64,000 nucleotides of DNA. Source: Pseudomonas sp. HS6. Its GTDB lineage: Bacteria; Pseudomonadota; Gammaproteobacteria; Pseudomonadales; Pseudomonadaceae. Under the pieces are notes generated by a model. It made no database searches, was not told where the DNA came from, and saw only the letters and a list, made by a program, of their open reading frames with translations. The stretch's first letter is position 1. Each line of letters starts with the position of its first letter. Shown in pieces: positions 47,194-58,471 of the stretch. A program made the translations under genes and the position numbers. The stretch spans positions 434,001 through 498,000 of the forward strand of contig NZ_CP067412.1 in the NCBI RefSeq assembly GCF_023375815.1, given 5' to 3'.

Positions 47194-47937
47194 TCAGGCC
47201 TTTGCAGCCGCCAGGATCAGCGCTTTCATCTCCGACACTGCCGACTTGAAGCCGACGAACAAGGCATGCGCCACCAGCGCGTGACCGATGTTCAGTTCGT
47301 TGATGCCCTTGATCGCCGCCACGGCTTCAACGTTGTGGTAGTGCAGACCGTGACCGGCGTTGACGATCAGGCCCTGGGCCAGACCGAATGCCACACCGTC
47401 CGCCACGCGCTTCAACTCTTCGGCCACTTCGGTCGGCGTTTCAGCATCGGCATAACGCCCGGTGTGCAGCTCGATGGCCGGTGCGCCGACGCGTTTCGAG
47501 GCAGCGATCTGCCGCTCGTCAGCGTCGATGAACAGCGACACTTCGCTGCCGATCTTCGACAGACGCTCCACCGCAGCCCTAATGCGCTCTTCCTGTCCCG
47601 CCACGTCCAGACCGCCTTCAGTGGTCAGTTCCTGACGCGTCTCCGGCACCAGGCAGATGTGGGCCGGACGGATGCGCTCAGCGAACGCCATCATCTCTTC
47701 GGTAACGCCCATTTCGAAGTTCATGCGGGTTTGCAGCACATCCTTGAGCAGCAGCACGTCGCGCTCCTGAATGTGGCGACGGTCCTCGCGCAGGTGCACG
47801 GTGATACCGTCGGCGCCCGCCTCTTCCGCGTCCAGCGCGGCCTTGACCGGATCCGGATAACGCGTGCCCCGAGCCTGACGCAGGGTGGCGACGTGGTCGA
47901 TGTTCACGCCAAGAAGAATGCGATTGCTGGTGGTCAC
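47194..47937 (-). CDS. pdxJ: pyridoxine 5'-phosphate synthase
   Basis: A 247-residue TIM-barrel enzyme joining aminoacetone phosphate derivative (from PdxA) and deoxyxylulose 5-phosphate to make [21 protein letters not shown], the [14 protein letters not shown] and the GHGLHYHNV motifs are diagnostic. The GTG at 47937 (VTTSNRI) has the standard N-terminal length; the longer frame to 48042 would overlap recO. Gap to recO is 46 bases, so it is the last gene of the lepA-lepB-rnc-era-recO-pdxJ row. Confidence 0.96.
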   Translation of the reverse strand: MTTSNRILLGVNIDHVATLRQARGTRYPDPVKAALDAEEAGADGITVHLREDRRHIQERDVLLLKDVLQTRMNFEMGVTEEMMAFAERIRPAHICLVPETRQELTTEGGLDVAGQEERIRAAVERLSKIGSEVSLFIDADERQIAASKRVGAPAIELHTGRYADAETPTEVAEELKRVADGVAFGLAQGLIVNAGHGLHYHNVEAVAAIKGINELNIGHALVAHALFVGFKSAVSEMKALILAAAKA

Positions 47938-47983
47938 GGATGCGCTCCTGAGGGGAAAGATTCGGCGCACAGCATACACGCCG

Positions 47984-48673
47984 TTATGGCTTTCGAAACA
48001 GCTCGCGACTGACCAAGGGACGACCGCCAAGATGAACTGCAAGTGCCTGACGCATCAAGCGTTTGGCGGCGGACAAGGCGCCAGGGGCCGACCAGTCGGC
48101 TTCGGCCATGGCCAGCAGCTCGGTGCCATTGAACAGACCGGGTTGCAGCAGGTACACCCGCTCAAGTCCGGCATCCACCTGCAAGCGATAGAGGCCGTCC
48201 GGCGCGATGGGCTCGTCATTGATGTCGGTGTTCAGGGAGAAGCCGTAACCGAGGTCGTCTAGCAGGCGCCATTCGAAGGAACGCAGCAATGGCTCCAGTG
48301 GTCGGCCTTCAGCCAAAGCCAGCAAGGTCGCTGCGTAATGATCGAACACTGCGGGATGCGGGTCTTCGGCTGGCAGCAGGCGGATCAGCAACTCGTTGAG
48401 GTAGAGACCACTGAACAGTGCCTCACCCACCATCCACGTCGCATGACCGGCGCTTTCCATTCGCCCGACATTCTTCAACTCACCCTTGCCGCGAAATTCC
48501 ACTTCCAGCGGCACAAACGGCCGCGCCAGCGTCCCGGCCTTGCCCCTCGCGCTGCGCAACACCGCCCGCAGCCGACCTTGCGGCGTGAGGAAGTCCACCA
48601 AGGCGCTGGTTTCGCGGTAGGCGCGGGAGTGGAGGACGTAGGCGGGTTGGGCGGGAGGCGGGGTTGAGGACAT
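47984..48673 (-). CDS. recO: DNA repair protein RecO
   Basis: A 229-residue recombination mediator that loads RecA with RecF/RecR. The N-terminal OB-fold begins [22 protein letters not shown]; the helical C-terminal part follows. The ATG at 48673 is chosen, because the longer frame to 48943 would read through a REPIN and overlap era. A REPIN separates it from era, which may reduce read-through. Confidence 0.94.
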   Translation of the reverse strand: MSSTPPPAQPAYVLHSRAYRETSALVDFLTPQGRLRAVLRSARGKAGTLARPFVPLEVEFRGKGELKNVGRMESAGHATWMVGEALFSGLYLNELLIRLLPAEDPHPAVFDHYAATLLALAEGRPLEPLLRSFEWRLLDDLGYGFSLNTDINDEPIAPDGLYRLQVDAGLERVYLLQPGLFNGTELLAMAEADWSAPGALSAAKRLMRQALAVHLGGRPLVSRELFRKP

Positions 48674-48719
48674 GGTGTCTCGCTGGAGGAATGCAGGCTT
48701 GAGAACAACATAAACCAAA

Positions 48720-48838
48720 TGTGGGAGCGGCGGTGCGACGACTCGACTTGCCGCGATGGCGGATTCACATTCAACATCTCTGCCGAACATGACATCCTCA
48801 TCGCGGGCAAGTCGAATCGTCGCACCGCCGCTCCCACA
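48720..48838. repeat. REPIN between era and recO
   Basis: TGTGGGAGCGGCGGTGCGAC at the left end matches, inverted, GTCGCACCGCCGCTCCCACA at the right, around a 60-base loop. The arms continue through ACTCGACTTGCCCGCGATG-type sequence. Standard Pseudomonas REPIN. Confidence 0.92.
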
Positions 48839-48870
48839 GGGTTCTCTGTTTTTGGCAGGAACCGGATTTC

Positions 48871-49773
48871 TTACAGGTCGCCGTAACCCAGCGAACGCAG
48901 CGCACGTTCGTCGTCGGACCAGCCGCCCTTCACCTTCACCCACAGGTTGAGCATGATCTTGGAGTCGAACAGCAACTCCATGTCCTTGCGCGCCTCGGTG
49001 CCGATACGCTTGATGCGCTCGCCCTTGTCGCCAATGATGATTTTTTTCTGGCCGTCACGCTCGACGAGGATCAGCGCGTGGATGTGCAGAGTCTTGCCCT
49101 GTTGCTTGAACTCTTCGATTTCCACGGTGATCTGGTACGGCAGCTCGGCACCCATCTGGCGCATGATTTTCTCGCGTACCAGTTCCGCGGCGAGGAAACG
49201 GCTGCTGCGGTCGGTGATCTGGTCTTCCGGGAAGAAATGATCGTTCTCCGGCAGATGGTCGGCGATGACCTTTTCCAGTGCCTCCAGGTTGTGCCCGTGT
49301 TGCGCCGAGATCGGAATGATCTGCGCGTTCGGCAGCTGTTCCTGCAACCAGGACAGGTGCGGCATCAGCTCGGCCTTGTCCTCGATGCGGTCGGTCTTGT
49401 TCAGCGCGACGATGAGCGGGCCGGTCACGTACTGCACACGCTCCAGCACCATCTGGTCTTCTTCGGTCCACTTGGTGCGGTCGACCACGAAGATCACCAC
49501 GTCGACGTCTTTCAACGCCGCCGAAGCGGTCTTGTTCATGTAGCGGTTCAGGGCCTTTTCGCCACCCTTGTGCATGCCCGGGGTGTCGACGTAGATCGCC
49601 TGCACGTCGCCCTCGGTCTTGATCCCGAGCATGTTGTGGCGAGTGGTCTGCGGCTTGCGCGAAGTGATCGCGAGCTTCTGGCCGAGGATGTGGTTCAGCA
49701 GCGTGGACTTGCCCACGTTGGGACGGCCGACGATGGCAACATAGCCACAGCGAGTTGCGTTTGTATCAGTCAT
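48871..49773 (-). CDS. era: GTPase Era
   Basis: A 300-residue essential GTPase for 30S assembly that binds the 3' end of 16S rRNA. G1 GRPNVGKS is near the N-terminus, followed by DTPGMHKG (G3) and NKTDRIED (G4), then a KH domain with [16 protein letters not shown]. The ATG at 49773 overlaps the rnc stop by the usual short overlap, showing translational coupling. Confidence 0.98.
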   Translation of the reverse strand: MTDTNATRCGYVAIVGRPNVGKSTLLNHILGQKLAITSRKPQTTRHNMLGIKTEGDVQAIYVDTPGMHKGGEKALNRYMNKTASAALKDVDVVIFVVDRTKWTEEDQMVLERVQYVTGPLIVALNKTDRIEDKAELMPHLSWLQEQLPNAQIIPISAQHGHNLEALEKVIADHLPENDHFFPEDQITDRSSRFLAAELVREKIMRQMGAELPYQITVEIEEFKQQGKTLHIHALILVERDGQKKIIIGDKGERIKRIGTEARKDMELLFDSKIMLNLWVKVKGGWSDDERALRSLGYGDL

Positions 49774-50455
49774 TGCCATTCTCCACACCCAGGGCAATCA
49801 GTGCTGCGGCGGCCGCTACCTGTTCGGCAATGCGACGGCTCACACCCTGACCCCGGCTTTTTTCATTCAATAGGACAACTTCGCACTCGACGAAGAACGT
49901 ACGACAGTGCGGTTCACCCTGGATATCCACCACTTCATAGCGTGGCAGGTCGCAACCGCGCGATTGCAGGAATTCCTGCAGGCGGGTCTTCGGATCCTTG
50001 TTGGTGTCGACCAGCGTCAGACCTTCGAACTCGCCGGCCAGCCAGGCCAGAACACGCTCGCGGGCGACTTCCATACCGGCGTCGAGGTAGATTGCGCCAA
50101 TCAGCGCTTCCAGGGCATCGGCCAGAATCGATTCGCGACGGAAACCGCCGCTTTTCAGCTCACCGGAGCCCAGGCGCAGGTACTCGCCCAAGTCAAAACC
50201 ACGGGCCAGCACGGCCAGGGTCTCACCTTTCACCAGACGTGCACGCAAACGCGACAACTGGCCTTCGCGGGCCAGCGGGAAGCGGTCGAACAGTGCCTCG
50301 CCAGCGACGAAGTTGAGGATCGCATCGCCGAGGAACTCCAGACGCTCGTTGTTGCGTCCGGCAAAGCTGCGGTGCGTAAGGGCCAGGACCATCAGTTCCT
50401 GGTCCTTGAAGGTGTAACCGAGCTGACGCTCGAGACGGCTTAGAGAAACGCTCAC
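49766..50455 (-). CDS. rnc: ribonuclease III
   Basis: A 229-residue dsRNA endonuclease processing rRNA precursors. The catalytic signature [13 protein letters not shown] and [11 protein letters not shown] are intact; a C-terminal dsRNA-binding domain ([30 protein letters not shown]) follows. It starts with GTG at 50455. The stretch upstream (50456-50637) has no gene, while P. aeruginosa has a small DUF4845 gene there as I recall. Confidence 0.97.
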   Translation of the reverse strand: MSVSLSRLERQLGYTFKDQELMVLALTHRSFAGRNNERLEFLGDAILNFVAGEALFDRFPLAREGQLSRLRARLVKGETLAVLARGFDLGEYLRLGSGELKSGGFRRESILADALEALIGAIYLDAGMEVARERVLAWLAGEFEGLTLVDTNKDPKTRLQEFLQSRGCDLPRYEVVDIQGEPHCRTFFVECEVVLLNEKSRGQGVSRRIAEQVAAAAALIALGVENGND

Positions 50456-50637
50456 GGTTTACCCACGCTGAGTTCGTGGCTGGATTCCACCGCCATCGCC
50501 GGGATACGGCGCAGGCCTGGGACAATTAACGCTGTGTTCAAAAATGACGTCCTGAATATCGTGGCTTCATGCCCCGGAGCCGGTTGTGCCGACGCCAGAA
50601 ATGCATTCGGCGCTGTGGTCAACAGCGCCGTGTGTGA

Positions 50638-51492
50638 TTACTTGATCAGGCCGACCCGCGAGAAATTCGGCAGGTGGCTAAGTTTGGGTTCGGGCCAGCT
50701 CATCCAGACCGCGAAGGCCTTGCCGACGATGTTCTGGTCGGGAACCATGCCCAGCAGATCCTTGGGAATGTTCGGATCATCCCAGTAGCGACTGTCGTTC
50801 GAATTGTCGCGGTTGTCGCCCATCATGAAATAGTGCCCGGCCGGCACGGTCCAGGTATGGTCCGGCGTGGCGCGGTAGCGGCTCATTTCCTTGCGGATCA
50901 GGTGCTCGGCGGCGCCGAGTTTTTCCTTGTAGAGCTCCGCGCTGCCGAGGGTGCCCGGCTCGGAACCGACCAGTTGTTCGGCAATCGACTCGCCATTGAC
51001 GAACAGACGTTTGTCTGCAGTGTAACGCACCGTATCGCCCGGCAGGCCAACCACACGCTTGATGTAGTTGACGTTCGGGTCGCTCGGGTAGCGGAACACC
51101 ATCACATCGCCGCGCTGCGGGTCACCGACTTCGATGACTTTCTTGTCGATCACCGGCAGGCGGATCCCGTAAGAAAACTTGTTCACCAGAATGAAGTCGC
51201 CGACGTCCAGGGTCGGTTTCATCGAACCGGACGGAATCTGGAACGGTTCCACCAGGAACGAACGCAGTACCAGCACGATGAACAGCACCGGGAAGAACGA
51301 CTTGCCGTATTCGACCAGCAGCGGTTCCTTGTTCAGCTTCTCGACCACCACCACGTCAGGCTGGCTGACGCTGCCCTGATAGGAGGCGATGGCAGAGCGC
51401 CGACGCGGTGCCAGGATCAACAGATCGAGCAACGCCAACAGGCCGCAGACGAACACGGCGATAACCAGCAACAGCGGGAAATTTAGTGACAT
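50638..51492 (-). CDS. lepB: signal peptidase I
   Basis: A 284-residue inner-membrane protease removing Sec/Tat signal peptides. Two N-terminal transmembrane helices (about 5-27 and 62-80) precede the catalytic Ser90 in IPSGSMKPTLDVGD and Lys145 in YIKRVVGLPGD; GHYFMMGDNRDNSNDSRYW is the box E motif. It starts 5 bases after lepA. Downstream, 182 gene-free bases precede rnc. Confidence 0.97.
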   Translation of the reverse strand: MSLNFPLLLVIAVFVCGLLALLDLLILAPRRRSAIASYQGSVSQPDVVVVEKLNKEPLLVEYGKSFFPVLFIVLVLRSFLVEPFQIPSGSMKPTLDVGDFILVNKFSYGIRLPVIDKKVIEVGDPQRGDVMVFRYPSDPNVNYIKRVVGLPGDTVRYTADKRLFVNGESIAEQLVGSEPGTLGSAELYKEKLGAAEHLIRKEMSRYRATPDHTWTVPAGHYFMMGDNRDNSNDSRYWDDPNIPKDLLGMVPDQNIVGKAFAVWMSWPEPKLSHLPNFSRVGLIK

Positions 51493-51497
51493 AGGAC

Positions 51498-53297
51498 CTA
51501 ACTATCCAACCTGAGCACGGCAAGGAAGGCTTCTTGTGGAATTTCCACGTTGCCGACCTGTTTCATGCGTTTCTTACCGGCCTTTTGCTTCTCGAGCAGT
51601 TTCTTCTTACGGCTGACGTCACCGCCGTAGCATTTGGCCAATACGTTCTTTCTGAGCGCCTTGACGGTTGTCCGGGCGACGATCTGACCGCCAATGGCAG
51701 CCTGGATAGCCACGTCGAACATCTGACGAGGAATCAGTTCTTTCATCTTCTCGGTCAACTGGCGACCTTTGAAGTGCGAATTGTCACGGTGCACGATCAA
51801 CGCCAGAGCGTCGACCTTGTCGCCGTTGATCAGCACGTCCAGTTTCACCAGATTAGCCGATTGGTAACGATCGAAATGGTAGTCCAGCGAAGCATAGCCG
51901 CGGCTGGTGGATTTCAGACGATCGAAGAAGTCCAGGACCACTTCGTTCATCGGCAGGTCGTAGGTCACCTGCACCTGGTTGCCGAGGAACAGCATGTCAA
52001 CCTGAACACCGCGTTTCTCGATACACAGGGTGATGACGTTGCCCAGGTGCTCTTGCGGTACCAGGATGTTGGCACGCACGATCGGCTCGCGCATATCCTC
52101 GACAGAGGAAATGTCCGGCAGCTTCGACGGGTTATCGACGTAAATCGTTTCACCGGTTTTCAGCACCAGTTCGAAGATTACGGTCGGTGCCGTGGTGATC
52201 AGGTCCAGGTCGTATTCGCGCTCCAGGCGCTCCTGGATGATTTCCATGTGCAGCATGCCGAGGAAGCCGCAACGGAAGCCGAAGCCCAGTGCATCGGAGC
52301 TTTCCGGGGTGTATTGCAACGACGAGTCGTTCAGGGTCAGTTTCTGCAGCGCTTCGCGGAAATCCTCGAAGTCGTCGGAGCTGACCGGGAACAGACCGGC
52401 GTAAACCTGTGGCTGGATGCGTTTGAAGCCTGGCAGCACTTCAACGTCCGGGGTGGAGCTGAGGGTCAGGGTATCACCGACCGGCGCACCATGAATGTCC
52501 TTGATGCTGGCGATGATGAAGCCCACTTCGCCGGCCTTCAGGTCTGCGGTAGCGGTGTGTTTCGGGTTGAAAACACCGACGCTGTCGACCAGGTGGACCT
52601 TGCCGGTGGATTTCACCAGGATCTTGTCGCCCTTCTTCACGCGGCCGTGACGCACGCGCACCAGGGAGACAACGCCCAGGTAGTTGTCGAACCAGGAGTC
52701 GATGATCAACGCTTGCAACGGATCTTCGATGTTGCCGGTCGGCGCAGGAATGGTCGTAACCAGACGCTCGAGCACTTCGTCGACACCCAGGCCGGTCTTG
52801 GCGCTGCAGGTGACGGCGTCGGTAGCGTCGATGCCGATGATCTTCTCGATCTCGTCCTTGACGCGATCAGGATCAGCCTGCGGCAAGTCGATCTTGTTCA
52901 GGACCGGCATGACCTCAAGGCCTTGCTCGATGGCGGTGTAGCAGTTGGCCACGGACTGGGCTTCAACACCCTGACCCGCGTCGACAACCAGCAAGGCACC
53001 TTCACACGCGGCCAGGGAACGGCTGACTTCATAGGTGAAGTCGACGTGACCCGGGGTGTCAATGAAGTTCAACTGGTAGTTGATGCCATCTTTGGCTTTG
53101 TAATAGAGGGTAACGCTGTGGGCCTTGATGGTGATCCCGCGTTCACGCTCAAGATCCATGGAGTCCAGTACCTGGGCTTCCATTTCACGCTCGGCCAGGC
53201 CACCGCACATCTGGATGAAACGGTCAGCCAGCGTCGACTTGCCATGGTCAATGTGGGCGATGATGGAGAAATTGCGGATATGACTCAAATCACTCAC
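51498..53297 (-). CDS. lepA: elongation factor 4 (LepA)
   Basis: A 599-residue translational GTPase that back-translocates or aids ribosome assembly. G1 [12 protein letters not shown] is near residue 14-25, [12 protein letters not shown] (G3) and NKIDLP (G4) follow, and a LepA-specific C-terminal domain ends the protein. Length is standard. In other Pseudomonas genomes mucD usually lies upstream; here lptG and a terminator do. Confidence 0.98.
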   Translation of the reverse strand: MSDLSHIRNFSIIAHIDHGKSTLADRFIQMCGGLAEREMEAQVLDSMDLERERGITIKAHSVTLYYKAKDGINYQLNFIDTPGHVDFTYEVSRSLAACEGALLVVDAGQGVEAQSVANCYTAIEQGLEVMPVLNKIDLPQADPDRVKDEIEKIIGIDATDAVTCSAKTGLGVDEVLERLVTTIPAPTGNIEDPLQALIIDSWFDNYLGVVSLVRVRHGRVKKGDKILVKSTGKVHLVDSVGVFNPKHTATADLKAGEVGFIIASIKDIHGAPVGDTLTLSSTPDVEVLPGFKRIQPQVYAGLFPVSSDDFEDFREALQKLTLNDSSLQYTPESSDALGFGFRCGFLGMLHMEIIQERLEREYDLDLITTAPTVIFELVLKTGETIYVDNPSKLPDISSVEDMREPIVRANILVPQEHLGNVITLCIEKRGVQVDMLFLGNQVQVTYDLPMNEVVLDFFDRLKSTSRGYASLDYHFDRYQSANLVKLDVLINGDKVDALALIVHRDNSHFKGRQLTEKMKELIPRQMFDVAIQAAIGGQIVARTTVKALRKNVLAKCYGGDVSRKKKLLEKQKAGKKRMKQVGNVEIPQEAFLAVLRLDS

Positions 53298-53405
53298 GGA
53301 TCAACACTCAAAAAGGCTGCAGGCTTGGCCCGCCGAAAAATAGCCGGGAATTGTACCTGATACACGGCGCAAGCGTCACGTTCGCCTGTCACCCGGATTG
53401 CATGC

Positions 53406-53438
53406 AAAAACGCCCCGATCTTGCGACCGGGGCGTTTT
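53406..53438 (-). terminator. intrinsic terminator after lptG
   Basis: AAAAACGCCCCG and CGGGGCGTTTT pair around a short loop. It lies between lptG and lepA, both on the minus strand, and would isolate lepA from the lptFG transcript. Confidence 0.88.
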
Positions 53439-53469
53439 CAAGGTTTAACCAAGGGTGAAACCTTGTTCA

Positions 53470-54531
53470 TCAACCGGCTCGACGCAGCAGCCAGACACCT
53501 GCCAGCGCGCAGACAGCGGCCGGCACCAGCACCGCGAACAGCGGCGAAAAACCGAACACCAGACTGGATGGGCCCAGCAGATCCTGGACGATGCGGAAGG
53601 TGAACCCCACCAGCACACCGGTGAACACGCGCTGACCGAGGGTCACCGAACGCAGCGGGCCGAAAATGAAGGAGATCGCCATCAGCACCAGCGCGGCGGT
53701 CACCAGCGGCTGCAACACCTTGACCCAAAAGGCCAGCCAGTAACGCCCGTTGCTCAGCCCTTGATCAGCCAGATAGTGGATGTAACCCCACAGGCCGGTA
53801 ATCGACAGTGCTTCCGGTGCCATGACCACGGTGTTCAGCAGTTGCGGGCTGATGGACACATCCCAGTCCTCGGTCGGCGTGTTGACGACTTCGGTACTGC
53901 GCTCGTGGAACAGCGTGGTGGTGACATCGGTGAGCTTCCAGCCAGTACCATCGAACTCGGCGCGCTTGGCGAAGCTCGAGCTCAGCAGGTGGCGCTCCTT
54001 GTCGAAGTGATAGCGGGTCACGCCATACAACAGACCGTCGGGTTGTACGGCGTTGATATGGATGAACTCCTCGCCCTGACGGTGCCACATACCGTGCTTG
54101 GCGCTTTGCGCGTCGCCGCTGCCTTGAGCCAGCGAGCGATTGGCCTGAGCCATGCTCTCGGTGGCCGGGGCGACGTACTCGCCGATCAGCACGCCGGCCA
54201 GCATCAGCACCAGCATCGGCTTCATGACCGCCCAGACGATGCGCCCGATGGACACACCCGCCGCACGCATGACAGTCAGTTCGCTGCTGCTCGCCAGACT
54301 GCCCAGGCCGATCAGGCAACCGATCAGCGCCGCCATCGGCAACATGTCGTAGAGCCGGCGCGGTGCGGTCAGCACGACAAAGCTCAGTACGTCGACCAGC
54401 GTGTAGGTATCGCTGACATCGCCCATTTCGTCGATGAAGGCGAACAGCGTAGCCAGACCAAGGATGATCGCCAGCACCGCGATGATCGCCATGAACACGC
54501 TGCTGCCGATGTAGCGGTCGAGTTTAACCAC
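53470..54531 (-). CDS. lptG: LPS export ABC permease LptG
   Basis: A 353-residue permease of the LptB2FG complex that extracts LPS from the inner membrane. The YjgP/YjgQ architecture is clear: an N-terminal VKLDRYIGSSVFMAIIAVLAI with helices, a large periplasmic region, and C-terminal helices (RYWLAFWVKVLQPLVTAAL, RVFTGVLVGFTFRIVQDL). It starts with GTG at 54531 and overlaps lptF by 8 bases, so they are translationally coupled. Confidence 0.95.
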   Translation of the reverse strand: MVKLDRYIGSSVFMAIIAVLAIILGLATLFAFIDEMGDVSDTYTLVDVLSFVVLTAPRRLYDMLPMAALIGCLIGLGSLASSSELTVMRAAGVSIGRIVWAVMKPMLVLMLAGVLIGEYVAPATESMAQANRSLAQGSGDAQSAKHGMWHRQGEEFIHINAVQPDGLLYGVTRYHFDKERHLLSSSFAKRAEFDGTGWKLTDVTTTLFHERSTEVVNTPTEDWDVSISPQLLNTVVMAPEALSITGLWGYIHYLADQGLSNGRYWLAFWVKVLQPLVTAALVLMAISFIFGPLRSVTLGQRVFTGVLVGFTFRIVQDLLGPSSLVFGFSPLFAVLVPAAVCALAGVWLLRRAG

Positions 54532-55654
54532 GAGCCACCTCCAGCGCAGCGCTGCGACGGCTGGCCATTTTCAGGCGCAGCGGTTCCCAGTAAAGCAGGC
54601 CGATACCGATGACCAGGAAGATCCCGTGTACCCACCACAGACCCAGGCTCGCCGGGATCTTGCCTTTTTCGAGGGCGCCGCGAGCGGCAATCAGGATGGT
54701 CAGGTAAGCCATATAAAGAAGAATCGCCGGCAACAACTTGAGGAAGCGCCCCTGGCGCGGATTGACCCGCGACAGCGGCACCGCCATCAGGGTCACGATA
54801 AATACCAGCAGCGGCAGCGACAGGCGCCATTGCAGTTCGGTCTTGGCGCGGATGTCATCACTGGCCATCAGGGTCGACGTCGGCATGGCGTCACGGTCGG
54901 TGACTTCCTCGCTGACATCGGGCTTGGGCAGCAGAACACCGTAGGTTTCGTAGTGGATGGCGCGGTAATTGGCCAGTCCCGGGCTGCCGTCGTAGCGGTA
55001 GCCGTTGTGCAGGATCAGGTAACGGTTGCCGTCAGGACGGACTTCCTGACGCCCCTTCTCGGCCACCAGCACGGAAATCCCGCGGTCTGCCTGATTGGCA
55101 CCGAGGTTTTTCTGCGAGATGAACACGCTGCCCAGGTTGACCCGGTCATCACTCAGGTTTTCGGTGTAAGTCACCCGGGTGCCGTCGCGCAACGCCTGGA
55201 AGCGGCCGGGCTCAAGGGTGTCGAATTCGGTCAGGGCGTCCTGCTTGTTCAGCAGCAGCTGGAACTGATTGGCGCCTTGCGGAGCCAGGCTCAGGCTGAG
55301 CCATGCCACCACCAGTGCCACCAGCGTGGCCGGGAACAGGGTCATGCGGAACAGGCGCTGCTGGCTCATGCCAGTGGCCGACAGCACGGTCATTTCGCTT
55401 TCGAGATACAACCGGCCATACGCCAGAAGGATCCCGAGGAACAGGCCCAGCGGCAGGATCAATTGCATGAAACCCGGCAGACGGTAGCCCATGATCAGGA
55501 ACAGCGATCCCGGATCGAGCTGGCCCGCAGCGGCCTGGGCAAGGTATTTGATGAAGCGACCGCTCATGATGATGACCAGCAGCACGGCACTCACCGCACT
55601 CAGGGTCAACAGGACTTCGCGGGACAGATAACGGAAGACGATCAAACCAGACAC
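54524..55654 (-). CDS. lptF: LPS export ABC permease LptF
   Basis: A 376-residue permease partner of LptG. The N-terminal IVFRYLSREVLLTLSAVSAVLLV and the periplasmic domain are typical, as are the C-terminal helices (LQWRLSLPLLVFIVTLMAVPLS). It is the first gene of the lptFG operon, with a good promoter about 85-110 bases upstream. It is divergent from pepA. Confidence 0.95.
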   Translation of the reverse strand: MSGLIVFRYLSREVLLTLSAVSAVLLVIIMSGRFIKYLAQAAAGQLDPGSLFLIMGYRLPGFMQLILPLGLFLGILLAYGRLYLESEMTVLSATGMSQQRLFRMTLFPATLVALVVAWLSLSLAPQGANQFQLLLNKQDALTEFDTLEPGRFQALRDGTRVTYTENLSDDRVNLGSVFISQKNLGANQADRGISVLVAEKGRQEVRPDGNRYLILHNGYRYDGSPGLANYRAIHYETYGVLLPKPDVSEEVTDRDAMPTSTLMASDDIRAKTELQWRLSLPLLVFIVTLMAVPLSRVNPRQGRFLKLLPAILLYMAYLTILIAARGALEKGKIPASLGLWWVHGIFLVIGIGLLYWEPLRLKMASRRSAALEVARG

Positions 55655-57444
<1,790 letters not shown>

Positions 57445-57504
57445 AACCGATGACTGCGAGCGGCGCCTCTTTCGAGGGGCGCTGCTTGCAGCTCAGGAAC
57501 CGCA

Positions 57505-57933
57505 ATGACCAAAGTCGACTTTTATATCCTGCCCAGTGCCGATCCCTCGGCGCGTCTGGATTTTGCCTGCAAGCTCACCGAAAAAGCCTGGCGCATGGGC
57601 CACCGCATCTATCTGCATTGCAGCGATGCCGCCCAGCGTGATGATCTCGATGCGCGACTGTGGGCGTTCAAGGGCGAAACCTTCGTGCCTCATGGCCCGG
57701 CCGAGAGTGAACCGGAAGGTTTGATTGTGCTTGGATGGGGCGATGACTGCGGCCAGCATCAAGACTTGCTCGTCAATCTCGACCTGAAGGTCCCGGCCTT
57801 CGCCAATCAATTCGCCCGAGTGGCGGAAGTGGTGGTGGAAGATCCGGCGATCCGTGCGGCTGCGCGGGAGAGTTTCCGTTTCTACCGGGAACAGGGCTAT
57901 CCTCTGCAAGACCACCGTTTACAGCGACTCTGA
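57505..57933 (+). CDS. holC: DNA polymerase III chi subunit
   Basis: A 142-residue chi protein of the clamp loader that contacts SSB. The N-terminal MTKVDFYILPSADPSARLDFACKL-type start, and the RIYLHCSDAAQRDDLDARLW and AFANQFARVAEVV segments fit the family. It lies between pepA and an uncharacterised gene before valS, the usual order in pseudomonads (pepA-holC-valS). Confidence 0.93.
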   Translation: MTKVDFYILPSADPSARLDFACKLTEKAWRMGHRIYLHCSDAAQRDDLDARLWAFKGETFVPHGPAESEPEGLIVLGWGDDCGQHQDLLVNLDLKVPAFANQFARVAEVVVEDPAIRAAARESFRFYREQGYPLQDHRLQRL

Positions 57934-57941
57934 GTACGCCG

Positions 57942-58337
57942 ATGGACACTCCAAAACCGCTGCAAAAACCCGCGCACCTGCTGGATGACCTCGAGTCGAT
58001 CCGCCAGTTGCTGGGCGATGACAACCTGCAACCGCCGCTGCTGACCGACACAGTCGATGATGGCGAACAGGAACAGATTCCGATGTTGTTCGACTCGGTC
58101 GCCACTGAGCCACCCGCCGTCGAACCGCCACCCGCCCCCGTCGCGAAGCCCACCACCGCGCCCGTTGCGCCTGTGGATAAAGGCCCCGACGCGCTGTTGC
58201 ACCTGGACAGCGAACTGCGCGCCGCTGCGCAACTGATCATGCAAGACGTGATCGACGACTTCGCTCCGCACATCGAAACCGAAATCAAACGGCGCCTCGA
58301 GGCACGGATGGAACGGCTTCTCAGCCAGTACGAATAA
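57942..58337 (+). CDS. uncharacterised acidic, Pro-rich protein between holC and valS
   Basis: A 131-residue protein that starts eight bases after the holC stop. The N-terminal 50 residues are acidic, the middle (about 55-82) is a Pro/Ala-rich linker, and the C-terminal third (HLDSELRAAAQLIMQDVIDD to ERLLSQYE) is predicted helical, similar to small DUF2497-like tails. It is sometimes annotated as a chi subunit only because of its neighbour; I see no evidence for this. Probably a real gene, function unknown. A hairpin follows. Confidence 0.75.
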   Translation: MDTPKPLQKPAHLLDDLESIRQLLGDDNLQPPLLTDTVDDGEQEQIPMLFDSVATEPPAVEPPPAPVAKPTTAPVAPVDKGPDALLHLDSELRAAAQLIMQDVIDDFAPHIETEIKRRLEARMERLLSQYE

Positions 58338-58343
58338 TCGACG

Positions 58344-58371
58344 GTGGGAGCCGTCGCACGGTTGCTCCCAC
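58344..58371. repeat. REP-like hairpin before valS
   Basis: GTGGGAG and CTCCCAC flank CCGTCGCACGGTTG, itself a small hairpin, with TTTTAG after it. It may be a single REP that also acts as terminator of the pepA-holC group. Confidence 0.65.
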
Positions 58372-58471
58372 TTTTAGATCCCCACCCAGCCCGCCCCGCT
58401 CGCCCTGCGCCCCATGCCCCGCTATACTTCCCGGCTTTTCCTGAATAAATGCCAATAGGGTCCCGCCGCGC

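Noticed and set aside
48674..48943. 90-residue N-terminal extension of recO
   Set aside because: It translates a REPIN and overlaps era; the RecO fold starts at the ATG at 48673.
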